From contig NZ_JAJOHW010000061.1 in assembly GCF_021129195.1 (NCBI RefSeq), positions 1 through 35,502 of the forward strand: 35,502 nt of DNA, written 5' to 3'. Of this stretch, positions 8,308 to 16,869 are shown one piece after another. The notes beneath the pieces are model-generated. The model did no database searches. It was not told the origin of the DNA and saw only the letters and a list, made by a program, of their open reading frames with translations. Both the position numbers and the translations under genes were made by a program. The stretch is from Chromobacterium aquaticum. Lineage in GTDB: Bacteria > Pseudomonadota > Gammaproteobacteria > Burkholderiales > Chromobacteriaceae. The stretch's first letter is position 1. Every line of letters starts with the position of its first letter.

Positions 8308-8440
8308 TGTTTACAAGCCGCTGCGCGTCGTGAGAAGCGACACGGCGAGTACGTCTTCAGAATGCTGATGTACGCTATGCACATTCCGCTTCTTCAGCCG
8401 CTTTCGCCTGGTCTCGCCTTTGCTCGCGAGCGGGTAAACA
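8308..8440 (+). repeat. interspersed palindromic repeat, long form, copy 2
   Basis: This 133-bp copy has the same orientation as the one at 6367. It starts TGTTTACAAGCCGCTGCGCG and ends GGGTAAACA, so the ends are still inverted although less perfect. The core CAGAATGCTGATGTAC, CACATTCCGCTTCTTCAGCC and GTCTCGCCTTTGCTCGCGAG are conserved with a few substitutions. It sits between tusA-like and pyrC, downstream of the former and upstream of the latter. Confidence 0.85.
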
Positions 8441-8458
8441 GATTCCGAGCCATCGAAA

Positions 8459-8689
8459 TTATTTCCGTTTCAGCACCATGCGGAATTTGCCTTCCGCGGT
8501 GGTGTCCGAGGTCAACAACGCGTTGCCGGTCTGGCGGCAGAAGGCTTCGAAATCCTTGGGCGCGCCGGGATCGGTGGCGATCACCTCCAGCACCGCGCCG
8601 CTGTCCATTTCCGCCAGCGCCTTCTTGGCGCGCAGGATGGGCAACGGGCAGTTGAGGCCGGAGAGGTCTATGGTCTTGTCGAAATTCAT
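8459..8689 (-). CDS. TusA-family sulfur carrier protein
   Basis: This is a 76-aa single-domain TusA/SirA/YedF-type protein, which carries persulfide sulfur on one cysteine for tRNA thiolation, molybdenum cofactor or other sulfur transfers. The family signature is plain: LSGLNCPLPILRAKKAL, with C14-P-x-P17 near the N-terminus, then a VIATDPGAPKDFEAFC segment that matches the second half of the fold. The length is normal. The ATG at 8687-8689 follows GAGGAAG by about 8 nt. It may be true TusA or a paralogue; no partner genes (tusBCDE, iscS) are nearby to decide. It is transcribed away from the NRDE gene across a 189-nt gap that holds a short repeat copy. Confidence 0.9.
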   Translation of the reverse strand: MNFDKTIDLSGLNCPLPILRAKKALAEMDSGAVLEVIATDPGAPKDFEAFCRQTGNALLTSDTTAEGKFRMVLKRK

Positions 8690-8741
8690 GGTCCGGCTTC
8701 CTCAGCCTTATCAGTTACAATGGAGGGAAGCCCGGCCGCTT

Positions 8742-8786
8742 GGCTCTCGTTCAAGGCCGCATCGCCGACGCGCGGCGGACCTTGAG
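8742..8786 (-). repeat. interspersed repeat, short form, copy B (diverged)
   Basis: Read on the minus strand this stretch contains CGCGTCGGCGATGCGGCCTTGAA, which aligns with CGTCGGCGATACGGCGTTGAA of the short copy at 7171-7216. The outer ends are more diverged (CAAGG and CCTTG on the plus strand still pair). Because the core match is long and both lie between genes, I treat it as a decayed short-form copy. Confidence 0.5.
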
Positions 8787-8878
8787 CGGAATACAGGCCT
8801 GGTCGGAACTGTCCGCGGCTGCTCCCTAGACCCTAAGTTTACGCGAGTCGCCAAGCCATTCTCAAATCGGCCTTTATC

Positions 8879-9658
8879 ATGTGCGTGATCGCTTTTGCCT
8901 ACAAGACCCCCGGATTGGGCCAGCTGGTGTTGCTGGCCAACCGCGATGAATACTATGCGCGCCCGGCCGAGCCGCTGGATTGGTGGCCGCAATACCCCAA
9001 TACCCTGGGCGGGCGCGACGCCGAGTCCGGCGGCAGCTGGCTGATGGTGGACGGCCGCGGCCGCATCGCCGCAGTGACCAATATCCGCGACGGCCATCCG
9101 GTCAAGGCGGAGCGTTCGCGCGGCGAGCTGGTGGAGCGTTTCGTCAGCGGCGACGAGGACCCATTCGCCTTCGCCGACTGGCTGCGCGCCGAGCAAGGCC
9201 GCTACGCGCCGTTCAACCTCTTGTTCGGCTACGCCTCGGACCTGTTTCATTTTCACAGCCGCGGCGGGCAGATCGCGCGGGTGACGCCGGGCATTCATAC
9301 GCTGTCCAACGCCACGCTGGACACGCCGTGGTTCAAGAGCGAGCGGCTGGCGGAGTATCTGCGCGAGTTTCAGCGCGTGCCCAGCGACGAGCAGGCATTC
9401 ACCGCGCTGTCCGACGCCACGCCGGCGCCGCTGGGGCAGTTGCCCAATACCCGCATCGGCTCCGCGTTGGAGCGGGTGCTGTCGCCCATCTTCATCAAGG
9501 GCCGCGACTACGGCACCCGCGCGTCCATGCTGCTGACGGTGTCGGCGCGCGGCGATATGCAGTTTTCGGAATTGAGTTGGGGCTTGGCCGGCAGGGAAAC
9601 CGGCCGCCGCCGTTTCACCTTGCGTCCGGGCCAGCCTAGCGCGGCCCCGGCGCGTTGA
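8879..9658 (+). CDS. NRDE family protein (TANGO2-like)
   Basis: This 259-aa protein belongs to the NRDE/TANGO2 family, named for the motif seen here as LLANRDEYYARPA (NRDE at 21-24). It starts MCVIAFAY; a conserved Cys at position 2, exposed if the Met is removed, suggests an Ntn-hydrolase-like fold, but no bacterial activity is settled. Also visible are the family segments TLGGRDAESGGSWL, NLLFGYASD and the C-terminal GRDYGTRASMLLTV. The ATG at 8879 has no clear ribosome-binding site, although the conserved MCVI start leaves little doubt about it. A CNP1-like gene follows 16 nt later and is probably co-transcribed. Function beyond family membership cannot be stated. Confidence 0.9.
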   Translation: MCVIAFAYKTPGLGQLVLLANRDEYYARPAEPLDWWPQYPNTLGGRDAESGGSWLMVDGRGRIAAVTNIRDGHPVKAERSRGELVERFVSGDEDPFAFADWLRAEQGRYAPFNLLFGYASDLFHFHSRGGQIARVTPGIHTLSNATLDTPWFKSERLAEYLREFQRVPSDEQAFTALSDATPAPLGQLPNTRIGSALERVLSPIFIKGRDYGTRASMLLTVSARGDMQFSELSWGLAGRETGRRRFTLRPGQPSAAPAR

Positions 9659-9674
9659 ACGAGGAGTTAGAGAT

Positions 9675-10172
9675 TTGAAGACTTTTGCCGCCATCATCGC
9701 GCTGGCCCTCTGCGCCGCGCAGCCGGCGCTGGCCGACAACAAGATCAAGAAGAACATCGATTTCGCGCCGGAAGTGCCGTGGCAGGAGGGCGATTACCAG
9801 TTGCCGCCGTATCCGGCGCAGCCGGATTGGATTGCGGTCAGCACCGACAATCTGCAGGTCAATCAGTATTTCGTCGACGCCAAGACCCTGAGCGCGGGCG
9901 AGGACGGCGTGGTGCGCATGATCGTGCGGGTGAAGAGCCCGGCGGGCGGCGAGAATCTGAGTTTCGAGGGCCTGTTGTGCAATGAGGGCAGCTACCGCGC
10001 TTACGCCTTCGGCAACAGCATCGATAAAAACTGGATCCGCTCCACCAAGGCGGTGTGGCGCAAGATAGAACGCGACGACAAGCTGCGCCGCACGCTGCGC
10101 GAGCTGGCCTGCCCGGATCGGCGCGCGCCGCGCGACGCCGAGGAGGCGCTGAAGCGCTTGCGCCAGGGCTGA
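9675..10172 (+). CDS. CNP1-like family exported protein
   Basis: This 165-aa protein has an N-terminal signal peptide (MKTFAAIIALALCAAQPALA, cleavage after residue 20) and no further membrane segment, so it should be periplasmic or attached to the envelope. The body, with VPWQEGDYQLPPYP, a Cys-containing FEGLLCNEGSYRAYAFG segment and a late RELACPD cysteine, fits the CNP1-like family of betaproteobacteria, whose role is unknown. The two cysteines could form a disulfide. I chose a TTG start at 9675-9677 because GAGGAG lies 8 nt upstream and the signal peptide begins exactly there; no in-frame ATG or GTG precedes the hydrophobic core. It is probably the second gene of an operon with the NRDE gene and ends just before a strong hairpin. 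Confidence 0.82.
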   Translation: MKTFAAIIALALCAAQPALADNKIKKNIDFAPEVPWQEGDYQLPPYPAQPDWIAVSTDNLQVNQYFVDAKTLSAGEDGVVRMIVRVKSPAGGENLSFEGLLCNEGSYRAYAFGNSIDKNWIRSTKAVWRKIERDDKLRRTLRELACPDRRAPRDAEEALKRLRQG

Positions 10173-10191
10173 GTTGCTGTTTGAAAACTGA

Positions 10192-10222
10192 AAGGCCCGC
10201 GCCGGACTCCGGCGCGGGCCTT
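10192..10222. terminator. bidirectional terminator between CNP1-like and RND genes
   Basis: A perfect GC-rich inverted repeat, AAGGCCCGCGCCGG then CCGGCGCGGGCCTT with a 3-nt loop, lies between two convergent genes. On the minus strand it is followed by a T-rich tract (TCAGTTTTC), so it should stop transcripts from the RND operon. On the plus strand the T-run is short. Confidence 0.8.
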
Positions 10223-10228
10223 GTCGCG

Positions 10229-13200
10229 TCAGGCGCGCAGCGCGCGCCGTCTTTCCCGCCAGGCCGCGTGGCGTTGCGCCAGCGCGTCGAAGTACAGATA
10301 GAGCACCGGGGTGATGTAGAGGGTGATCACCTGGGAGAAGATCAGGCCGCCCACCACCGCCAGGCCCAGCGGCTGGCGCAGCTCGGCGCCGGCGCCCAGG
10401 CCCAGCGCGATCGGCAGCGCGCCCATCAGCGCCGCCAGCGTGGTCATCATGATGGGCCGGAAGCGCAGCAGGCAGGCGGCGTGAATGGCCTGCTCCGGCG
10501 TCATGCCCTGCTTGCGCTGCGCTTCCAGCGCGAAATCTATCATCATGATGGCGTTCTTCTTGACGATGCCGATCAGCATCAGGATGCCGATGCTGGCGAT
10601 GATGGTCAGCTCCTGGCCGAACAGCATCAGCGTGCCCAGCGCGCCGATGGCGGCCGAGGGCAGGCCGGACAGAATCGTCAGCGGGTGGATGTAGCTTTCG
10701 TACAGCACCCCCAGCAGCACGTAGATCACCGCCACCGCGATGCCCAGCAGCAGGATCTGGCTGCCCTGGGTTTCCTCGAAGGCCGCGGCGTCGCCGCTAT
10801 AGCTGGTGGCGATGGACGGCGGCAGCGCGATGCGCTCCTTGAGCTGGCGCAGGTGTTGATCGGCCTGGCTTAGCGGGATGCCGGGCGCCAGGTTGAAGGA
10901 CAGCGTCACCGCCTGCAGCTGGCCCTGGTGGTTGACCGAGATCGGACCGACGGTGCGTTCCACCGCGGCGATGCTGGACAGCGGTACCAATTGGCCGTCG
11001 GCGGCGCGCACGCGCAGGCGCGAGAAGTCGAACTCGTTGATCTTGAACGGATCGTCCGCCTGCAGGATCACCTGGTAGTTGTCGCTGGCGGTGTAGATGG
11101 TGGAGATCTGCCGCTCGCCGAAGGCGCTGTACAAGGCGCTGCGTATGCTCTGGATGTCCACGCCCAGCAGATTGGCCTTGTCGCGGTCTATGTTCAGCTT
11201 GGCTTGCAGGCCCTTGAGCTGGGAGTCGCTGGTGACGTCGCGGAAGATCGGGTCGGCCTGCATGCCTTGCTGCAGCTTGTCGGACCAGGCGTTCAGGCTT
11301 TCCGCCTGTATGCCCTGCAGGGTGTATTGATAGCGGCTCTTGCTTTGGCGGCCGCCCAGGCGCAGGTTCTGCGTCGGGTTCAGATAGACGCTGAAACCGG
11401 GCACCGCGCGCAGGTCGCGACGCAGGCTTTCCATGGTCGGGTCCAGCTTGGCGCGCTCGCCGCGCGGCTTGAGCTGGATGAACATGCGGCCGGTGTTGCC
11501 GCCGGACAGCGAGGAGGTGACGAAGGCGACGTTGGGATTGGCCTGCACGATCTGGGCGGCGCGCTGCTGCAGCTTGAGCATGGCGTCGAAGGACACGTCC
11601 TGCGCCGCCTCGGTGCTGGCCATGATCTGGCCGGTGTCCTCGGTGGGGAAGAAGCCCTTGGGGATGGCGCTGAACATCAGCGCGGTCAGCGCAAAGGTGG
11701 ACAGCGCCGCGGCCAGGGTCAGCCGGCGATGCTTGAGCGCCAGGTCCAGCGTGCGGCGGTAGCCGTTCAGCACCGCGTCGAAACCGCCTTCCAGCACGGT
11801 GGCCACGCGGCCGCGCTGCGCCTGGTGGCCAACGGCGTTCGCCGCCAGGAAGCGCGAGGACAGCAGCGGGATCAGCGTCAGCGACACCGCCGCCGACACC
11901 AGCACCGCCAGCGACACCACCACGGCGAATTCGTGGAACAGCAGGCCGATCACGCCCTGCATGAAGAAGATGGGGATGAAGATGGCCACCAGCGACAGGG
12001 AGATGGACACGATGGTGAAGCCGATCTCGCGCGAGCCGCGCAGCGCCGCTTCCATCGGCGACAGCCCTTCCTCGATGTAGCGGACGATGTTTTCCAGCAC
12101 CACGATGGCGTCGTCCACCACCAGGCCCACCGCCAGCGTGATGCCCAGCAGCGAGATATTGTCCAGGCTGTAGCCCAGCCAGTACATCAGGCCTATGGTG
12201 CCGATCAGCGAGATCGGCAGCGACAGCGCCGGAATCAGCGTGGCCGCCATGCGCTGCAGGAACATGAAGATCACCATGATCACCAGCGCGATGGTGAGCA
12301 GCAGGGTCAGCTTGACGTCGTGAATGGCTTCGCGGATGGACTGCGAGCGGTCGTTGAGCAGGTTCAGCCGCACCGAGCCGGGCAACTGCGCCTGCAATTG
12401 CGGCAGCTCCTTGCGGATGGCGTCCACCACCGCCACGGTGTTGGCGTCGCTCTGGCGCATCACCGCCAGCACGATGGAGCGCTCGCCGTTGACCCAACTG
12501 CCGGTCTTGAGGTTTTCCACGCTGTCTTCCACCGCGGCCACGTCGGACAGCCTCACCGGCAGGCCGTTGCGGCTGGCGATGACCAGGTTGGCGAACTGGG
12601 CGGCGTTTTGCAGCTGGCGGTTGGCTTCCACCGTCATCAGCTGCGATTTGCCCTCCAGCGTGCCCACCGGGGTGTTGGCGTTGGCGGCGCGGATGCTGGC
12701 GGCGACATCGTCCAGCGTCAGATTGCGCGAGGCCAGCTTGCCCGGATCGGCCTTGATCCGCACCGCGAAGCGCTTCTGGCCGAAGATGTTGACCTGGGCC
12801 ACGCCCTTGAGGGTGGCGATATTGGGCGACAGCCAGTTCTCGGCGTAGTCGTTGAGATCGGACAGCGACATCGCCGGCGAATTGAGCGCCAACAGCAGCA
12901 CCGGCGAATCCGCCGGGTTGACCTTGCGGTAGGACGGGGTGGAGGTCATTTCCGTCGGCAGCGAACGCTGCGCGCGCAGCAGCGCCGCCTGCACGTCCAC
13001 CGCCGCCAGGTCGATATTGCGGTCGTTGTCGAATTCCAGCGTGATCGAGGTGCTGCCCAGGGTGCTGGAGGAGCTGATCACCGCGATGCCGGGAATGGTG
13101 GAAAACTGCTTTTCCAACGGCGCGGCCACCGAGGAGGCCATGCTGTCCGGGCTGGCGCCCGGCAGGCTGGCGGAGACATTGATGGTGGGGGTGTCGAAGC

Positions 13201-13315
13201 TGGGCAGCGCGGCGATGGGCAGCTTTTGATAGGCGATCAGGCCGGCCACCACCAGGGACAGACACAGCAGCACCGTCATCACCGGACGGCGGATGCAGAG
13301 CTCGGAAATGTGCAT
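10229..13315 (-). CDS. RND efflux pump inner-membrane permease (AcrB/MdtB-C type)
   Basis: This is a proton-driven tripartite efflux transporter subunit of the HAE-1 RND family, 1028 aa, the normal length. It begins MHISELCIRRPVMTVLL, like MdtB/MdtC/MuxB rather than AcrB. The essential acidic pair is seen in GLVVDDAIVVLENIVRY (Asp401/Asp402, TM4). Twelve membrane segments and two large periplasmic loops are evident, with the second-half repeat DEGS-region equivalents after residue 540. I chose the ATG at 13313-13315 because its A is shared with the adaptor stop (TGATG overlap); a GTG one codon earlier is possible. It is co-transcribed with the adaptor gene. No second permease gene and no TolC-type gene is adjacent, so an outer-membrane channel must be recruited. 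Drug range cannot be read from the sequence. Confidence 0.95.
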   Translation of the reverse strand: MHISELCIRRPVMTVLLCLSLVVAGLIAYQKLPIAALPSFDTPTINVSASLPGASPDSMASSVAAPLEKQFSTIPGIAVISSSSTLGSTSITLEFDNDRNIDLAAVDVQAALLRAQRSLPTEMTSTPSYRKVNPADSPVLLLALNSPAMSLSDLNDYAENWLSPNIATLKGVAQVNIFGQKRFAVRIKADPGKLASRNLTLDDVAASIRAANANTPVGTLEGKSQLMTVEANRQLQNAAQFANLVIASRNGLPVRLSDVAAVEDSVENLKTGSWVNGERSIVLAVMRQSDANTVAVVDAIRKELPQLQAQLPGSVRLNLLNDRSQSIREAIHDVKLTLLLTIALVIMVIFMFLQRMAATLIPALSLPISLIGTIGLMYWLGYSLDNISLLGITLAVGLVVDDAIVVLENIVRYIEEGLSPMEAALRGSREIGFTIVSISLSLVAIFIPIFFMQGVIGLLFHEFAVVVSLAVLVSAAVSLTLIPLLSSRFLAANAVGHQAQRGRVATVLEGGFDAVLNGYRRTLDLALKHRRLTLAAALSTFALTALMFSAIPKGFFPTEDTGQIMASTEAAQDVSFDAMLKLQQRAAQIVQANPNVAFVTSSLSGGNTGRMFIQLKPRGERAKLDPTMESLRRDLRAVPGFSVYLNPTQNLRLGGRQSKSRYQYTLQGIQAESLNAWSDKLQQGMQADPIFRDVTSDSQLKGLQAKLNIDRDKANLLGVDIQSIRSALYSAFGERQISTIYTASDNYQVILQADDPFKINEFDFSRLRVRAADGQLVPLSSIAAVERTVGPISVNHQGQLQAVTLSFNLAPGIPLSQADQHLRQLKERIALPPSIATSYSGDAAAFEETQGSQILLLGIAVAVIYVLLGVLYESYIHPLTILSGLPSAAIGALGTLMLFGQELTIIASIGILMLIGIVKKNAIMMIDFALEAQRKQGMTPEQAIHAACLLRFRPIMMTTLAALMGALPIALGLGAGAELRQPLGLAVVGGLIFSQVITLYITPVLYLYFDALAQRHAAWRERRRALRA

Positions 13316-14448
13316 CACTGGCCTCCGCTGGCCTGGCCGGCCTTGGCCGCGCGCACTTTGTCGCCGGGGCGCAGATTGAGGCCGCCGTTGGATACCACGG
13401 TGTCGCCGGCGCTCAGGCCTTTGACGATGGCTTTTTCCTTATGGATGGCCAGCAGTTCCACCGGCACGCGCTTGACGCCGCCGTCAGCCTGCACCGTGTA
13501 GCTGAACTTGCCTTCCGGTCCGGTCAGCAGCGCCGCCACCGGGATGGTGGTGGCCTGTTGATAGCGTCCGGCGTCCAGCGCGACGTTGACGAACTGGCCC
13601 GGCCACAGCTTGCCGTCCTGGTTGGCGAACTCGGCTTTCAGCGTCAGCGTGCCGTTGGCGCTGTCCACCGCGCTGTCGATGAATACCAGTTTGCCGTCCA
13701 CGCTGTCGCCGCTGTCCGGCAGCGTTGCGCGCACCAGCAGCGTGCCGGCGGCCTGGGCGTTGCGCACCGCGCCAAGATTGCGTTCCGGCAGGGTGAAGGT
13801 GGCGGTGATCGGGTGGGTGCGGGTAATGGTCAGCATCGCCGTGGCCATGCCCGGTTGCACCAGGGTGCCGGGATAAACGCCGATCACGCCGATGCGTCCG
13901 CCTATCGACGCCCGCAGCGTCTTGTAGTCCAGCGCCACCCGCGCCGCGTCCACCTGGGCGCGGTCGGCGGCGACGGTGGCGCTGAGCGCGTCCATCTTGG
14001 ATTGATTGGCGTCCACCACGCTTTGCGACACGAAGTTCTTGACCAGCAAATCGCGGCTGCGCGCCAGGTCGCGCTCGGCATTCTTTAATTGGGCCTGGTC
14101 GCTGAGCAGCTGTGCCTGGGCTTTCTTCAGCTGCGCGGTCTCGGCGGCGGTGTCCAGCGTGAACAAGAGTTGGCCCGGCGCCACCTGCTGGCCTTCCTTG
14201 ACGTGGACCTTGGCCACCACGCCGGAAACCTGCGGTTTCACTTCCACTTTTTCAATGGCGGTGACATTACCGGTGGCGGACAGCTCTATCGGCAAGTCCT
14301 CGGTGGCCACCTTGGCCATGCCAACGGCAATCGGCGGCTTGGCGCGCTGGCCGGCGCCGCCGTCCGTGTTCTTGAGGCCGTAAACGCCGGCGGCGCCGGC
14401 CGCGATCAGCAGGCCCGCAACGGTGGCTGCAACGACTCTTTTCTTCAT
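13315..14448 (-). CDS. RND efflux pump periplasmic adaptor (membrane fusion protein)
   Basis: This adaptor links an RND permease to an outer-membrane channel. At 377 aa it has an N-terminal membrane anchor or signal (MKKRVVAATVAGLLIAAGAA), a biotinyl-lipoyl half-motif (VEVKPQVSGVVAKVHVKEGQ), a helical hairpin of about 90 residues rich in Ala, Gln, Lys and Asp, then beta-barrel (ITATFTLPERNLG) and membrane-proximal domains. It has no lipobox Cys, unlike AcrA, and resembles MdtA. I chose the ATG at 14446-14448; an upstream start would add 19 polar residues before the signal. A 17-nt hairpin (14466-14482) lies in its leader. The stop overlaps the permease start, which indicates translational coupling. 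Confidence 0.93.
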   Translation of the reverse strand: MKKRVVAATVAGLLIAAGAAGVYGLKNTDGGAGQRAKPPIAVGMAKVATEDLPIELSATGNVTAIEKVEVKPQVSGVVAKVHVKEGQQVAPGQLLFTLDTAAETAQLKKAQAQLLSDQAQLKNAERDLARSRDLLVKNFVSQSVVDANQSKMDALSATVAADRAQVDAARVALDYKTLRASIGGRIGVIGVYPGTLVQPGMATAMLTITRTHPITATFTLPERNLGAVRNAQAAGTLLVRATLPDSGDSVDGKLVFIDSAVDSANGTLTLKAEFANQDGKLWPGQFVNVALDAGRYQQATTIPVAALLTGPEGKFSYTVQADGGVKRVPVELLAIHKEKAIVKGLSAGDTVVSNGGLNLRPGDKVRAAKAGQASGGQ

Positions 14449-15139
14449 TGTTGTTCTCGCTTTGGGGCGGGCGCTGCCCGCCGTGGATACCAGGTGTCGT
14501 CCCATCGAAACCCGATTGGCCGTTCAAGCCCCGCGTCTACGCCGTGCCGGGCGGACTGGGGCGGGAACGCATGCCTCGCCGCCGCGAGCGCTGTCTTCCA
14601 TTGGCCGGGTGGCTATCCTTGTCCGCGCTTGAATAATGGTATCGCCCGCCAGGGCTTGCAGATCAAGGGGCGCCTGGGCGGCGCGCCGGACGGCGGGCCG
14701 GAAAACGGGCTTGCGGCATGCGTGAGGCCGAGCTTACTCAAGCAGTCCGGCTTTCGCCAAGCGCTAAAGCGTTAATGATTTTGGAAAATCTTGTTTTAAT
14801 AAAAATAAGAAAAAACAGATATTCCCTTGTTGTAATTGTATAGGCTGATATCCACGGGCATGAGCATTACTTATGACAGGCAATAAGTTATGGAATGGCT
14901 TGATGGTGTCGGACAAAAAACATTGTGAAATCATAGTGCTGCCACAGCAAATATAGGCTTGGATAATCAATTTGCGACGAAAACGTTAAATCGCTCGCCG
15001 CAGCGCCGTGCTTAGCACTTGAAGTATTCAAAATCCTCAGCGCATAATGGCCGCCAACCACTCTGGATACAATCGAGTGAAGATTCTGATCATCCCGCGA
15101 TAGTCGACGGGATAGACAATACATAGGAGAGTAGGCGAG
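14449..15139. other. gene-free region between divergent RND and opp operons
   Basis: No gene is supported in these 691 nt. The left half (to about 14760) is GC-rich and must hold the RND operon promoter on the minus strand; I see no clear operator in it. The right half (about 14764-15060) is AT-rich and unlike the rest of the window, and probably serves as the opp promoter and leader. Short open frames in it lack ribosome-binding sites and family features. Confidence 0.6.
15019..15048 (+). promoter_or_regulatory. candidate sigma-70 promoter for oppA
   Basis: TTGAAG at 15019-15024 and CATAAT at 15043-15048 are separated by 18 nt, about 90 nt upstream of the oppA ATG. This is the best match to a -35/-10 pair in the AT-rich leader. 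Other AT-rich pairs exist, so the assignment is tentative. Confidence 0.4.
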
Positions 15140-16756
15140 ATGGCAGATAAGAAATCGCTACAGACAATCGCGGCCGCGGTCACGCTGGCCCTGACATCCG
15201 GCGCTGCGCTGGCCGCCGTGTTGCCCGCCGGCACCAAGCTGGCCGCCAAGCAGGAACTGGTGCGCTCCAACGGCTCCGAGCCGGAGTCGCTGGACCCGAT
15301 GGTGGTGGAAGGCGTGCCGGCCAACATCATCACTCATGACCTGTTCGAAGGCCTGACCGCCACCGACAACGAAGGCAAGCTGCAGCCGGGCGTGGCCGAG
15401 TCCTGGAAACAGACCGCGCCGACCACCTGGGTGTTCAAGCTGCGCAAGAACGCGAAATGGTCCGACGGCAGCGGCGTCACCGCCGACGATTTCGTCTACG
15501 GCATCCGCCGCCTGGTGGACCCGAAGCTGGCCGCTCCCTATGCCGGCACCTTCGGCATCTTCTTCCTGAATGGCGAGGCCATCGTCGCCGGCAAGAAGCC
15601 GGTCACCGCCATCGGCGTCAAGGCGCTGGACAAGTACACCGTGCAAGTGGACACCGCCTTCCCGGTGTCCTACCTGCCTGAGCTGATGTCCAATGCCCAG
15701 CTGGGCCCGGCGCCCAAGGCGGTGATCGACAAGTTCGGCAAGGACTGGGTCAAGCCGGGCAAGATGGTCAGCAACGGTCCCTTCGTGCTGAAAGACTGGC
15801 AAGTCAACAGCAAGGTGGTGATCGAGAAGAACGCGCAGTACTGGAACGCCAAGAATGTGCAGCTGACCCGCGTCAGCTTCCTGCCGATCGAAGATCAGAA
15901 CGCCGACCAGAAGCTGTTCCAGTCCGGCCAGACCGACATGACCTACGAGATCCCGCCGGGCAGCTTCGACAAGCTCAAGAGCTCCATGCCCAAGGATCTG
16001 AAAACCTCCACCATCCTCGGCCTGCGCTACTACAGCCTGAACAACCGGGACCCGCTGCTGAAGGATGTGCGCGTGCGCAAGGCGCTGTCCATGGTGATCG
16101 ATCGCGATCTGATGACCAAGAAGATCACCGGCGACGGCCAGCTGCCGTCCTACAGCGTGATGGTCAAGGGCGTGCACGGCGGCCTGCCGACCAGCTACGA
16201 CTGGGCGCAATGGCCGATGGCCAAGCGCGTGGACGAGGCCAAGAAGCTGCTGGCCCAAGCCGGCGTCAAGCCGGGCACCACGCTCAAGCTGTCCTACAAC
16301 ACCAGCGACTACCACAAGAAGATGGCCATCTTCGTGGCCTCCGAGTGGAAGAGCAAGCTGGGCTTCAACACCTCCATGGAAAACATGGAGTTCAAGGTAT
16401 TCCTGAAAAAACGTCACGACGGCGACTACCAGGTGGCGCGCAATGGCTGGCTGGCCGACTATAACGACGCCACCACCTTCCTGGCGCTGGTTCAGTGCGG
16501 CAACACCCAGAACGACAACTTCAACTGCAACAAGAAAGCGGATGAGTTGATCAAGCAGGGCAATGAAAGCACCGATCCGGCCAAGCGCACCCAGTTGCTG
16601 ACCCAGGCCACCAAGCTGGTGATGGACGACTACCCGATGATCCCGGTGCTGCAGTACACGCTGCCGCGCCTGGTGAAACCGTATGTGGGCGGCTACTCGC
16701 TGAAGAATCCGGTGGATCGTTACCGCAGCAAGGATCTCTACATCATCCAGCATTGA
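15140..16756 (+). CDS. oppA: oligopeptide ABC transporter substrate-binding protein
   Basis: This periplasmic solute-binding protein (SBP family 5) captures oligopeptides for the OppBCDF importer. It is 538 aa, the normal size. A signal peptide (about residues 1-26, ending SGAALAAV) precedes RSNGSEPESLDPMVVEG, the typical N-terminal strand. The family segments DLFEGLTATDNEGKLQPGVA, FKLRKNAKWSDGSGVTADDF and SNGPFVLKDWQVNSKVVIEK follow, and the later half shows DYNDATTFLALVQCGNTQND, very close to enterobacterial OppA and MppA. There is no lipobox, so it is soluble. GGAG lies a few nucleotides upstream of the ATG. It is the first gene of the opp operon, separated from oppB by 240 nt containing a strong hairpin. 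Confidence 0.96.
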   Translation: MADKKSLQTIAAAVTLALTSGAALAAVLPAGTKLAAKQELVRSNGSEPESLDPMVVEGVPANIITHDLFEGLTATDNEGKLQPGVAESWKQTAPTTWVFKLRKNAKWSDGSGVTADDFVYGIRRLVDPKLAAPYAGTFGIFFLNGEAIVAGKKPVTAIGVKALDKYTVQVDTAFPVSYLPELMSNAQLGPAPKAVIDKFGKDWVKPGKMVSNGPFVLKDWQVNSKVVIEKNAQYWNAKNVQLTRVSFLPIEDQNADQKLFQSGQTDMTYEIPPGSFDKLKSSMPKDLKTSTILGLRYYSLNNRDPLLKDVRVRKALSMVIDRDLMTKKITGDGQLPSYSVMVKGVHGGLPTSYDWAQWPMAKRVDEAKKLLAQAGVKPGTTLKLSYNTSDYHKKMAIFVASEWKSKLGFNTSMENMEFKVFLKKRHDGDYQVARNGWLADYNDATTFLALVQCGNTQNDNFNCNKKADELIKQGNESTDPAKRTQLLTQATKLVMDDYPMIPVLQYTLPRLVKPYVGGYSLKNPVDRYRSKDLYIIQH

Positions 16757-16869
16757 TCGCCGGCCCCGCGCCGACGCCTGCACGCCTCCAGTCCCCATGC
16801 GGGATAGGGGGCGCGCCGGCACGCGCGCTCGGCCTTGATCAGGAGACGGGGGCAACCCCGGTGTGTTGA

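Noticed and set aside
10928-13501. Open frame of over 850 codons on the plus strand
   Set aside because: It is antisense to the RND permease gene, and the protein is a His/Gln/Arg/Gly-rich string with no recognisable domain.
14881-15139. Possible riboswitch or tRNA-like structure in the oppA leader
   Set aside because: No conserved riboswitch core or cloverleaf could be traced by eye; only AT-rich sequence and a promoter-like pair are supported.
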